NCBI GenBank assembly: GCA_003211755.1 | Contig: QCRS01000010.1 | Span: 1 to 33,847, forward strand | From: Prochlorococcus sp. AG-463-F15 | Lineage (GTDB): Bacteria > Cyanobacteriota > Cyanobacteriia > PCC-6307 > Cyanobiaceae | Length of the DNA stretch: 33,847 nt | Direction: 5' to 3' | In this document: one piece after another, positions 1 through 8,345 of the stretch | How the letters are laid out: the number at the start of each line of letters is the position of its first letter | Numbering within the stretch: the stretch's first letter is position 1 | Translations under genes and position numbers: made by a program | The notes under the pieces: model-generated | Database searches by the model: none | What the model was told of the DNA's origin: nothing | The model's input: the letters and a program-made list of their open reading frames with translations, nothing else

Positions 1-1267
1 CTGCATTTGGAAAAACAGCAGTTCCAATATCCCTACCTTCAGCAACGAGACCTCCAGCAATTCCGATTTCCTTTTGCTGGGAAGTTAGTGCTTTTCGTAC
101 TGCATTTTGAGCAGCAACTATAGAAACTATTGAGGTAACTGTTGGAGAACGGATTTGATCAGTGACTTCATTTCCATTTATGATTACCTTTGGATTTTTT
201 CCGAATGGCTCTAGCTCGAGTTTTAGATTCTCAAGAGATTTCATTACTTTATTTTGATCTTTAGGGTCTATTCCTTTTTTTTGTATAAGCCAGGCGACAG
301 CTCTATACATTGCTCCTGTATCTAGGTAGAGAAGACCTAGTCGCTCTGCGAAAGCACGCGTGACTGTGCTTTTACCAGCACCTGCAGGTCCGTCGATGGC
401 AACAATTGGCTTACGAGTCATAAGAAAGGTGTGATCAATAAGACGGGTTGTTCCGCAGCGAACTGCTGCAGCTAAGAGAGAAAAGTGTTTAATAGTTTTT
501 AATGGTTGAAGGTTTTGTGGATCTACCACTTCTAAATATTCGACTTCTAAGCCCTTTTTTTCTAGGCAAGATCTTATTAAGCTCAAATCTATTGTTTTGC
601 CTTGATGTGCATCTTCAGCAGCTTTGGTGAGTTCAATTGGTAAGGATAAAGCTTTTTCTCGCTCTCCTTTACTTAGGTATTGATTTCGAGAACTATATGC
701 CAACCCATCTTGATCTCTAACAGTTGCAACTCCATGAACTTTTATAGGGAGACCAAGAGCTCTAATGAGTTCTCTAAGAATGACTAATTGCTGCCAGTCT
801 TTTTCTCCGAGCACCAAAAAGTTTGGTTTTACATGTTTTAAGAGGTGTACCATCACGGTTGCCACGCCATCAAAGTGACCATCTCGAAATGAGCCACATA
901 GATGAGATTGAAGGTTGGATGGAACTTTTAACTTGAAATTTGAGTCGCCCCCCCCTGGGAAGATTTGACTTGTAGAAGGCGCCCAAATTGCATTAGCTCC
1001 TGATTGCGATGCAATTTCAATATCTCGTTGAAGATTTCTTGGATAATTTTCGAAATCTTCTTGAGGACTAAATTGCAGAGGGTTTACAAAGATACTGACT
1101 AGTACCACTGGCTTATCTTTCAAGCTTGAATTATGAGCAGTTTTAATTAACTGACTATGACCAGGGTGGAGTCCTCCCATTGTGGGTACAAACCCAACTT
1201 CAGACTCTTGCTTCTTGCGCCAGAGCAGGAGATCAGCCTCAGTTCGAAGTACAGAAAAGTTCAACAC
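1..1267 (-). CDS. panC/cmk: Bifunctional pantoate--beta-alanine ligase / cytidylate kinase (PanC-Cmk fusion), truncated at window start
   Basis: Minus-strand reading from GTG at 1267 gives VLNFSVLRTEADLLLWRKKQESEVGFVPTMGGLHPGHSQLIK (PanC N-terminus). It continues in frame into TRLIDHTFLMTRKPIVAIDGPAGAGKSTVTRAFAERLGLLYLDTGAMYRAVAW (Cmk P-loop). Not in the ORF track because it runs off the window. Confidence 0.93.
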   Translation of the reverse strand, partial: MLNFSVLRTEADLLLWRKKQESEVGFVPTMGGLHPGHSQLIKTAHNSSLKDKPVVLVSIFVNPLQFSPQEDFENYPRNLQRDIEIASQSGANAIWAPSTSQIFPGGGDSNFKLKVPSNLQSHLCGSFRDGHFDGVATVMVHLLKHVKPNFLVLGEKDWQQLVILRELIRALGLPIKVHGVATVRDQDGLAYSSRNQYLSKGEREKALSLPIELTKAAEDAHQGKTIDLSLIRSCLEKKGLEVEYLEVVDPQNLQPLKTIKHFSLLAAAVRCGTTRLIDHTFLMTRKPIVAIDGPAGAGKSTVTRAFAERLGLLYLDTGAMYRAVAWLIQKKGIDPKDQNKVMKSLENLKLELEPFGKNPKVIINGNEVTDQIRSPTVTSIVSIVAAQNAVRKALTSQQKEIGIAGGLVAEGRDIGTAVFPNA

Positions 1268-1401
1268 AACTCCATGTGAATAATGTGAGATGTTTTGCGC
1301 TAGAAGTTGCCTTAATCCTCTAAAGGATTGAATGCATACTGGTCTAGTAGAAACTACTAAGGCAGTTCAGGTCATCTTCAACATAGGAATCATTTAAAAC
1401 T

Positions 1402-2439
1402 ATGGATTACAAGGCTGCTGGTGTTGATGTTGAGGCAGGAAGGGCTTTCGTTGATCGGATCAAATCTAGTGTTGAGGCGACCCATTCTCCTGGGGTTATT
1501 GGAGGTTTAGGAGGCTTTGGTGGGGTAATTCGTTTGCCTGAGGGGATTTCCAGGCCTCTTTTGGTAGCAGGAACTGATGGAGTAGGGACAAAACTTGAAT
1601 TAGCTCAGGAATTTCAAGTTCATTTTGGAGTAGGTATTGATTTGGTAGCCATGTGTGTAAATGATGTCATCACCAGCGGGGCCCAACCATTATTTTTTTT
1701 GGATTACATTGCAACTGGTGCTTTAAGTCCAGAGGCTATGACAGAAGTTGTCGAAGGAATTGCAGAGGGATGTCAACTCAGTGGGTGTGCATTATTGGGA
1801 GGTGAAACAGCTGAAATGCCAGGCTTTTATCCAGAAGGAAGGTATGACTTGGCAGGCTTTTGTGTAGCTGTAGTGGAGGAAGCTGATTTGATCGATGGAA
1901 GCAAAATCAAAACTGGTGATCAGATTATTGGTGTTGCAAGTAGTGGAGTTCATAGTAATGGTTTCAGCCTTGTCAGAAAGGTTTTAACTGCTCAAGAAAT
2001 CAATGAGAAGAGTGTTTTTGGACCAGAGCATTTGCCTGTGATTTCTACTTTGCTTAAGCCAACGACCCTTTATGGGGGTTTGGTTAAAGCTCTTCTTAGT
2101 GATCAGATTCCATTAAATGGTATGGCTCATATCACTGGCGGAGGATTACCTGAAAATCTCCCTAGGTGCTTGCCACAGGGCGTGCAAGCTTCAATTGACA
2201 TTAAAACTTGGCCAAAACCTGAGATTTTCAAGTGGCTCCAAGAAGTTGGTGATATCTCTGAGATGGATCTTTGGAATACCTTTAATCTTGGAGTCGGATT
2301 TTGTCTTGTGGTTTCTGTTGAAGTTGCAAATGCTGCACTTCAAGTATGCAGAGAACGTGGATTTGAAGCATGGATTATGGGGCGAGTTGAAGAGTCCAAT
2401 GTCTCTGAAAACAAAGACATATTGGGGCTCCCTGTTTGA
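1402..2439 (+). CDS. purM: Phosphoribosylformylglycinamidine cyclo-ligase
   Basis: 345 aa; AIR synthetase motifs [69 protein letters not shown]. Confidence 0.97.
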   Translation: MDYKAAGVDVEAGRAFVDRIKSSVEATHSPGVIGGLGGFGGVIRLPEGISRPLLVAGTDGVGTKLELAQEFQVHFGVGIDLVAMCVNDVITSGAQPLFFLDYIATGALSPEAMTEVVEGIAEGCQLSGCALLGGETAEMPGFYPEGRYDLAGFCVAVVEEADLIDGSKIKTGDQIIGVASSGVHSNGFSLVRKVLTAQEINEKSVFGPEHLPVISTLLKPTTLYGGLVKALLSDQIPLNGMAHITGGGLPENLPRCLPQGVQASIDIKTWPKPEIFKWLQEVGDISEMDLWNTFNLGVGFCLVVSVEVANAALQVCRERGFEAWIMGRVEESNVSENKDILGLPV

Positions 2440-2599
2440 TTGAGACAGTTTTCACTTTATTTGAATCAAGGTCTATTGCTTCGGAGTTCTACAAGCGGAT
2501 GAGCTTGGTTCACAATCTTTTGGCTCCACTAGTAATATTAATCAAATGCAAGCTGAGTTTTTTTTAGCCACTGCGTAGTTAGATCTGTAATTTAGTTCT

Positions 2600-3250
2600 A
2601 TGCCTTTTGAGAATCCCCAGCGTCTTACGCGTCGGCGTAGTTCAGCAGGACCAGTTCCACCTAGACGTCCTTTGGGTAATGCTTTAGATGGTATGAATCC
2701 TCATAGACAAGGCCCTAGACCAACTTTTTTGACTCTTAGAGATCACGGAAAAGTCTATGTAGCTGATATGCCAAATTTGTCTGATGGGCAATTGGCTCAT
2801 ATAGGGAATGAAGCTGAAGAGGTTCTCACAAGCCTAGAGCGGCGTCTTAGTGACCTTGAGCGAGAGGCAGCAAATGGTTTGGGAGATAACGACACTTTGA
2901 TTAAGGCATCTACTAAGCGTGATGTCACCCTTCGTTTCATTAGAGCCATTCAAGATGAGCAGGAATATCGTCGCAATAATCCCGCACTAAAAAGTGCAGC
3001 TGCGGAATCTTTGCCGCGTACATTTCTTGAAGTTGCTCGCCATAGGTTGCCTGGGTCAACTTTTGATTCTTTACTTAGAGAAGCTTTGGAAGCCTGTTCA
3101 CAAGAAGAACAGACCAAAGACGAGGCCCCTACACCAGCAGCACCACCACCACCACCACCTGTCAAGGTGATCCCTATTCGCGCAAAGCCCGAAAGTATGC
3201 CTGTTGTAGTAAGTCCAGATCCAAATCTTACAAATACAACAATTGCTTGA
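2600..3250 (+). CDS. Conserved hypothetical protein with Pro-rich C-terminal tail
   Basis: 216 aa ORF with coding-like composition; PAAPPPPPPVK tract near the C-terminus; no recognised domain. Confidence 0.75.
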   Translation: MPFENPQRLTRRRSSAGPVPPRRPLGNALDGMNPHRQGPRPTFLTLRDHGKVYVADMPNLSDGQLAHIGNEAEEVLTSLERRLSDLEREAANGLGDNDTLIKASTKRDVTLRFIRAIQDEQEYRRNNPALKSAAAESLPRTFLEVARHRLPGSTFDSLLREALEACSQEEQTKDEAPTPAAPPPPPPVKVIPIRAKPESMPVVVSPDPNLTNTTIA

Positions 3251-3392
3251 CCCTCAATTATCAATATTTAGGCTCAGAATAGCCGGACTCGGCATTGTTT
3301 AAGCTCTGTCTATTTTTTGTTAAAAGTTCAAGGAAATCATCAATATAATATCACTTATAATAATGTTAATATTTTATAAAATTGCTTTATTC

Positions 3393-3560
3393 ATGGAAAC
3401 TAATCATAAAAATGATAAATTAATTAGCGCTAGAGATAAGCTCGAACCTGGAAAATTTGCATGCTCTAAAAGAGATGATGTACTGTGCAAACTTTGCGGA
3501 AGGACTTTAGAAAATGGAATTAGGTGTCTTGGAATGTGTGTTGCAGAAAGTGATTATTAG
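3393..3560 (+). CDS. Small Cys-rich hypothetical protein (55 aa)
   Basis: Start placed at the internal ATG (METNHKNDK...); C-terminal half CSKRDDVLCKLCGRTLENGIRCLGMC has 5 Cys. ORF track start is 3363. Confidence 0.55.
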   Translation: METNHKNDKLISARDKLEPGKFACSKRDDVLCKLCGRTLENGIRCLGMCVAESDY

Positions 3561-3946
3561 AATCAGATTATTAACCTTTTAAAACTAGAAAGATCTGATT
3601 ATTGGATGATCTAAATAGATAGAATAGGAGTGTTCAACATGCTCTGGGTTCTATGTTGAACTTTTCTTCAATAATTCTATGTATAAGATACTGACTCCAA
3701 GTTTGAATAGATTCAACTTAAAAAATATGTAGTTAAAGATTGACTCAATCCTATTGCATAAGATACTATTGCCGATTCTTTAGATGTATTATTTTCGACT
3801 GAAAAAATTATTTGATTATTAAAGGATTTAAGCAATTACTTTCAAATAGGCATAATCAATATTTTCAAGTGATTGCTTTCTAGTTATTTACCTTGTCAAG
3901 TTCCTCAAAATATTGCACTCTAGTATTTAGTTAAAGGCTTTTCATT

Positions 3947-4336
3947 GTGCCTGACCTAGAACCTTGTTCACGGTGTGGGAGACAGGTTCTGATTTCACAC
4001 TACTCATGGAGTAAGACTCTTGTTATATGCAAGGCTTGCAAAGAGTTGAATACACAGAAACCATCTATTGAAAGATACAATCAAACTTTTAGTGGTAGGG
4101 ATATGCTGGATTCACAATATAGTCCTGCCTCCGGTACAAGTGAACCAGGTTTATCCAGCAAGATTAATCAGCCTAAAAAGGTTCAAGGGGAGATACTTGT
4201 TACTTGGCATGTTTTATTAAAGTTCTCTCTTGTTGGACTATTGATAGCAATATTAGTTATTTCTGGGGTAATTATTAGAAATCATAAGAACAAGGATTTT
4301 CCACTCGAATCACAAATATCAATTGATAGTGATTAG
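3947..4336 (+). CDS. Hypothetical protein with N-terminal CxxC...CxxC zinc-ribbon-like motif and one C-terminal TM helix
   Basis: 129 aa: CSRCGRQVLISHYSWSKTLVICKACKE plus hydrophobic FSLVGLLIAILVISGVII; followed by a terminator hairpin. Confidence 0.6.
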   Translation: MPDLEPCSRCGRQVLISHYSWSKTLVICKACKELNTQKPSIERYNQTFSGRDMLDSQYSPASGTSEPGLSSKINQPKKVQGEILVTWHVLLKFSLVGLLIAILVISGVIIRNHKNKDFPLESQISIDSD

Positions 4337-4355
4337 TGCTAGCATATTTGATTTG

Positions 4356-4400
4356 AAAATATTCTTATGGAAAGATATAATTTCATAAGAATATTTTTTT
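4356..4400. terminator. Hairpin terminator between convergent genes
   Basis: AAAATATTCTTATG (4356-4369) and CATAAGAATATTTT (4384-4397) form a perfect 14-bp stem, followed by T's on +; lies between the + gene ending 4336 and the - gene ending 4399. Confidence 0.85.
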
Positions 4401-4830
4401 ATTCTAATGCGTCGATTATACCTTCAGTAATATAACGCGCCATTTGCATTATATTATTTTCAATTTGCCTTTTAGGTGTGCCCCACTTTGCGGCTATTTT
4501 TTTTGAAAGCTTATTATTTTTTGAGTACCTAATCATACTATTTGCAAGTAGAGGAGGAAGGTCTGCCTTGTTTTCTTCTGCTAGTTTATCCCAAGCCTCT
4601 TTGTCTAATAGGCCAATAGCCTGCATGTCTTCTGTTCCTGAATATTTATATAACTCCAATATTCCCACATATAAGAAACTTTCACCTAATTGATGCAAAG
4701 GACCTGTACTTTCTTCAGATGCTTCATATTGCTTTAACATTAATTCTAGCTCTGACCTTTTTCCCTCTTCACCTTCTTTGGCTGCATTTAGAACCCTATA
4801 AAACTTGCTGAATTCGACTGGTTTTTCCAC
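4399..4830 (-). CDS. Hypothetical protein (143 aa)
   Basis: Charged, soluble ORF MEKPVEFSKFYRVLNAAKEGEEGKRSELELMLKQYEAS...; no recognised domain. Confidence 0.65.
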   Translation of the reverse strand: MEKPVEFSKFYRVLNAAKEGEEGKRSELELMLKQYEASEESTGPLHQLGESFLYVGILELYKYSGTEDMQAIGLLDKEAWDKLAEENKADLPPLLANSMIRYSKNNKLSKKIAAKWGTPKRQIENNIMQMARYITEGIIDALE

Positions 4831-4888
4831 AATGGTGGTAAAGCAATATTGACCATACTACTTAAAGGAGGGATGTTTTCTTGCTAGT

Positions 4889-5074
4889 TCACTTTTGACG
4901 GTTTTCTATATAGAAGGGGTTCGGAATTTGGAAGTGCTTAGGGTTTTTTTGGGGAGAATCTTTGGGATCAATCCAGGTGGCAGTTCTTCGAAGACTATTG
5001 GCGGTAAATGCTCTCAAATCAGGGGAAGTCCAGATGATTAAAACAATGAAGGCTAGGAAGAGGTTTTTTAACAT
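4889..5074 (-). CDS. Small putative membrane-anchored hypothetical protein (61 aa)
   Basis: MLKNLFLAFIVLIIWTSPDLRAFTANSLRRTATWI...: N-terminal hydrophobic helix then a conserved-looking 'WTSPDxRxxTAxxLRxTA' segment. Confidence 0.55.
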   Translation of the reverse strand: MLKNLFLAFIVLIIWTSPDLRAFTANSLRRTATWIDPKDSPQKNPKHFQIPNPFYIENRQK

Positions 5075-5485
5075 GTCAGGTCATCCACTCAAAGGTCTTT
5101 GTTCGTTTCATTGAAGAAGAGATTTTCGTTTTTGTAAGTACTTTTAAGTCCATTCAATCGCCCCACCCTGTCCCTGTTAAACAATCTTTGGACTTGCTTT
5201 TAGCCTTCTCTTCAAGCAAGTTGATTTGAATTGGCTGAAGATCTAGCTCCCAAGCCATGTATGGCTCAACCCTGTTCCCTTCTGTCATAGAGGTGTTTAT
5301 CTATTGTTGTTCAACAATCATCCTTAGGATTTTGGATAGATCAAGCCCTGTTTGTTCTCGAAGGTTTTGTCCGACCCTTTAAATTAATTATCACTGCTTA
5401 TGCTTGGCTGAAATAATTTTGCAATTAATAATTCATCAATGGGAAAATTGCTGGCAGGGTTTCTGTATGAAGTTGAGTTGTTGAA

Positions 5486-5740
5486 ATGAATTCTTCTTTG
5501 CTTTGTGTAGTCAATCAAGTTAATTCAGCACCCTTTTCACTTGCAAGTAGCCACTTGTCCTTGACTGCCTTAATGGATTTTAGTTCGCTTGAATTTAGTG
5601 GTAGTTGGGTTGATCTCAAAAATTGGTTGGATGAGTTTTGTCTTGAAACCTTCTCAAACGGTTGTTTTTATGGAAAATTTGATGTTCTTAATCATACTAA
5701 AAAAACATGGTTTTCAGAACAAATAAGTCTTTTATGCTAA
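5486..5740 (+). CDS. Hypothetical protein (84 aa)
   Basis: ORF followed by a hairpin terminator on the same strand; no recognised domain. Confidence 0.4.
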   Translation: MNSSLLCVVNQVNSAPFSLASSHLSLTALMDFSSLEFSGSWVDLKNWLDEFCLETFSNGCFYGKFDVLNHTKKTWFSEQISLLC

Positions 5741-5794
5741 TGGGATTGGAAATAATTTTTATTGTTCTAAAAACCATTAGATTTCATAACATTG

Positions 5795-5832
5795 AATGGT
5801 TGTCATGAAAATCTTATTTCATGACCATTTTT
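5795..5832 (+). terminator. Candidate Rho-independent terminator
   Basis: TCATGAAA/TTTCATGA stem extended by ATGG/CCAT, followed by a TTTTT tract. Confidence 0.6.
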
Positions 5833-5974
5833 GGCTTTTATTTAGCTTGGGAAGGTTAAGCAGTATTTCATTCATTGAGACTTCTGTTCAAAAAAGCATC
5901 TTTGATTATCGAGTGAAAAGGGTAATTTCTTAAGCTCTTCTCAAGGAGATAAGGAGTTTTTGTTGGTGACAAAA

Positions 5975-6003
5975 TTGCAAGAAAGAATTAGAACTGTTAT
6001 ACG
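5975..6003 (+). promoter_or_regulatory. Candidate sigma70-type promoter for the sRNA at ~6006
   Basis: TTGCAA (5975-5980), 16-17 nt spacer, TG-TTATAC(G) (5997-6003); predicted TSS just upstream of or at ACTCCTCACAC. Confidence 0.45.
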
Positions 6004-6059
6004 ACACTCCTCACACAAGTCTGTCGGTATGGACGCTGCTCGATGAGGGCGTCCTTTTT
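6004..6059 (+). ncRNA. Candidate short sRNA with Yfr1-type motif and intrinsic terminator
   Basis: ACTCCTCACAC at 6006-6016 (the Yfr1 signature); GGACGC (6031-6036)/GCGTCC (6049-6054) stem with inner CTC/GAG, followed by TTTTT (6055-6059); no ORF here. Confidence 0.5.
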
Positions 6060-6241
6060 CATGCCTGATATGCGATTTGCTTAGAACACTTTCGCTATCC
6101 CTGGCTAGATGTAAATCTAATTAGGGCTTGGCTTTTCAGGAGATAAGCCTAGCCTGCATGGGGAATTCTCGTTTTTTATTCACGACTAGAGAAAATATTC
6201 ATAGTACTAGTATACTATAAGCATTAAGTGATCAATCCACT

Positions 6242-6496
6242 ATGAGAGCTCCTGAGGGCTGGATTCAGGACCCATGTGGAAATTGGACGATTCGTTTTCA
6301 TTTAGATCAAAATTCTTGGAGCAGAAATTTGTTTGTCTTTTTAGATCAAGGTAAGGCTATGGGGAATGGATATCCTGCTTTACTGAAAAGTAGGAAATAT
6401 GTGCCGAGAGCAGATGCTATTGCAATTTGGAACAAGTTGATTTCACAAGGATGGAAAAGAATTCAACCTCAATGGGGACTTGATGCGGAGTCTTAA
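6242..6496 (+). CDS. DUF1651-family protein
   Basis: GWIQDPCGNWTIRFHLDQNSWSRNLFVFLDQGKAMGNGYPALLKSRKYVPRADAIAIWNKLISQGWKRIQPQWG matches the remembered DUF1651 pattern of marine picocyanobacteria. Confidence 0.8.
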   Translation: MRAPEGWIQDPCGNWTIRFHLDQNSWSRNLFVFLDQGKAMGNGYPALLKSRKYVPRADAIAIWNKLISQGWKRIQPQWGLDAES

Positions 6497-6586
6497 GCTT
6501 TTCGTATTAATTGGATTAGCGTTGCAACACTTTTGTAATGACAAATCAATCGAATTTTAAAGAGATCCACTAATCCGAGCTAATAG

Positions 6587-6898
6587 GGACAAGGTATTAG
6601 ACGTAGAACTAGAGCATTAGGCAAGAGAAAGATTTTCTGTGAAAATGGTTTGCTTTTGTCAGGTGGTAGATCATGGACAACTATTCGCCATACGGCGTTA
6701 CGTCTAACCCTTGAAGAGGTTCCTGAGTTAGGTATCCGTCCTGACATCAATGCCTTTGCCTCTAATGCTCATACGAGTGCTTCGATGCTTAGAAAGACCT
6801 ATCTGAATTACATGGACGCAGAGAAAACTGCTGAGAAAGCACGAACAAAAATCAAACCAAGTGAATACTCACTGGTAGGTAACACCAAGGACAAATGA
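6587..6898 (+). pseudogene. C-terminal remnant of a tyrosine recombinase/phage integrase
   Basis: In-frame GQGIRRRTRALGKRKIFCENGLLLSGGRSWTTIRHTALRLTLEEVPELGIRPDINAFASNAHTSASMLRKTYLNYMDAEKTA: TIRHTALR box and candidate catalytic Tyr in MLRKTYLNYM. In-frame TAG at 6584-6586; no upstream catalytic domain. Confidence 0.6.
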
Positions 6899-7071
6899 TA
6901 CGTTTTCTTCTCATCGCTTTATTGCTTCTTCCCTTACCCGCTATGGCAGCAACCAAGTACTTCATTCAATACCAAGATCAATTTGGTAAATGGCGTGATA
7001 AACATACTAATTTAGTTAATCAAATTAAAGAAAATCAACTTGAAGATAAAATAGACTTAGATTGGCATTGA
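6895..7071 (+). CDS. Small putative secreted protein (58 aa)
   Basis: ATG overlaps the stop of the integrase fragment; MIRFLLIALLLLPLPAMAATKYFIQYQDQFGKWRDKHTNLVNQIKENQLEDKIDLDWH has a signal-peptide-like N-terminus (AMA-A). Below the ORF-track length cutoff. Confidence 0.5.
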   Translation: MIRFLLIALLLLPLPAMAATKYFIQYQDQFGKWRDKHTNLVNQIKENQLEDKIDLDWH

Positions 7072-7108
7072 ATTATAGAAGTTATTTATAGTTTAAGTAT
7101 TATTTATT

Positions 7109-7330
7109 TTATTTAAACTTTTCAAGAAGATCTCCAATATTTGAACATTTTGAGTATTCTTCATAAGTTAGGTTAGAATTAATTTCATCAGCAAGAGAAA
7201 CGAAAATATTCATATTAGCTAGAGAATCCCATTCGATTAGATCTTGTGGTGTTGTTGAATTATCAAGCTTCGAAATATCTATATCTAAAATGGAAGATAT
7301 AATTTCTAAAATCTTTTCTTTACTATTCAT
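7109..7330 (-). CDS. Stand-alone acyl carrier protein (PP-binding)
   Basis: 73 aa; MNSKEKILEIISSILDIDISKLDNSTTPQDLIEWDSLANMNIFVSLADEIN...: DSL phosphopantetheine attachment motif and ACP helical pattern. Confidence 0.85.
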   Translation of the reverse strand: MNSKEKILEIISSILDIDISKLDNSTTPQDLIEWDSLANMNIFVSLADEINSNLTYEEYSKCSNIGDLLEKFK

Positions 7331-8345
7331 CAGTATATTCCAAGTTGTATTGTTTTCTTAATTTTAACATGTGCATTGATGTTTGAGACTGAACTTCTTT
7401 CACTTTGAAATCAACATCAAATAAACCTTGCTTACGCAACTGACTAGAATCAATTATGACTTTCAAATAAGATATATATACGTCTTCTGATAACTTTTCT
7501 ATGAATGGTAAATCAATTGAAAATTCATTTGAAATTATGACTGGAAAGATTACAAAAATTCTATTACTACCGTTAAAATTAAGATAATGCCGCCATTTAT
7601 CTATAGCAATAAGCATGATTTTTCTCTTGGATTTGAAATTCTTCTTAGATGTTGGCCTGGATAAGTGGAAATAATCCGTAGGTCTATTTTTTATATTTTT
7701 TAAAATTTTATTGTCTTGACAAGTAATATTTATCTTGCCATTATATATATCTAAAGAATTGCAATGCGTAAAAAAATAATGAGCAGAATTTGTTGTTAGT
7801 AGCTCCCTGTCTTTCCATGATGAAAAACTTGCCGTTGTTTTTCTTAGATAACCATATTTAAGACCTGGATTTGTCCATCTTCTATTCAACCAAGTCAAAT
7901 GATTAACCCTATAAAAATATTTCTTCTTTGACTTCCTACTTATATAGTATTCGTTCATAACTATAGGTTTACGAATTAAAAAATTTAAAAAACTATCTTT
8001 CACTGTATCGGTTAATAATTTAAAAATAGAATAAATTTTATTATGTTTTTTATTTAGGTATGACTTTATTTTGCTAAATCTCTTTTGTTTAATGTAAGTG
8101 CTATTTTGTATCTTTTCATAAATCTTATAAATTATCGGAATTAGTCCTGAATTCTTACAATTTAGAGTTCCGATGTCTAATTTATTTACATTACCTTCAA
8201 TAATTGTATTCAGCAAATAACAATGAGCATCAAGATCTCCATAACAACCGTCGAAAAATGAAGGCTGTTCAATTTTATTACTTATAAGCTTAAAGAGACG
8301 ATGTGCAGAGCATCTATGCCCAATCGTTATCATATTTCGTTTCAT
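7323..8345 (-). CDS. Uncharacterised protein of the ACP/acyl-CoA-synthetase operon
   Basis: 340 aa; MITIGHRCSAHRLFKLI...PSFFDGCYGDLDAHCYLL...; stop overlaps the ACP start by 8 nt and start overlaps the upstream gene stop. Weak resemblance to the N-terminal Cys...FD pattern of DUF1796 (papain-like), not established. Confidence 0.8.
   Translation of the reverse strand: MKRNMITIGHRCSAHRLFKLISNKIEQPSFFDGCYGDLDAHCYLLNTIIEGNVNKLDIGTLNCKNSGLIPIIYKIYEKIQNSTYIKQKRFSKIKSYLNKKHNKIYSIFKLLTDTVKDSFLNFLIRKPIVMNEYYISRKSKKKYFYRVNHLTWLNRRWTNPGLKYGYLRKTTASFSSWKDRELLTTNSAHYFFTHCNSLDIYNGKINITCQDNKILKNIKNRPTDYFHLSRPTSKKNFKSKRKIMLIAIDKWRHYLNFNGSNRIFVIFPVIISNEFSIDLPFIEKLSEDVYISYLKVIIDSSQLRKQGLFDVDFKVKEVQSQTSMHMLKLRKQYNLEYTDE

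Noticed and set aside
2117-2443. 108-aa + ORF inside purM
   Set aside because: Fully out-of-frame overlap with a well-supported purM; shadow ORF.
2950-3264. 104-aa minus ORF opposite the Pro-rich protein
   Set aside because: Gly/Ala-rich antisense of a Pro-rich coding tract; artefact of composition.
3157-3300. CACCACCACC Pro-codon run as a microsatellite or CRISPR-like repeat
   Set aside because: Simple coding tract for polyproline; no spaced repeats. No CRISPR array was seen anywhere in the window.
5090-5480. 390-bp gap as a structured RNA or hidden gene
   Set aside because: No convincing ORF, promoter-terminator pair or long stem found by eye; left as intergenic.
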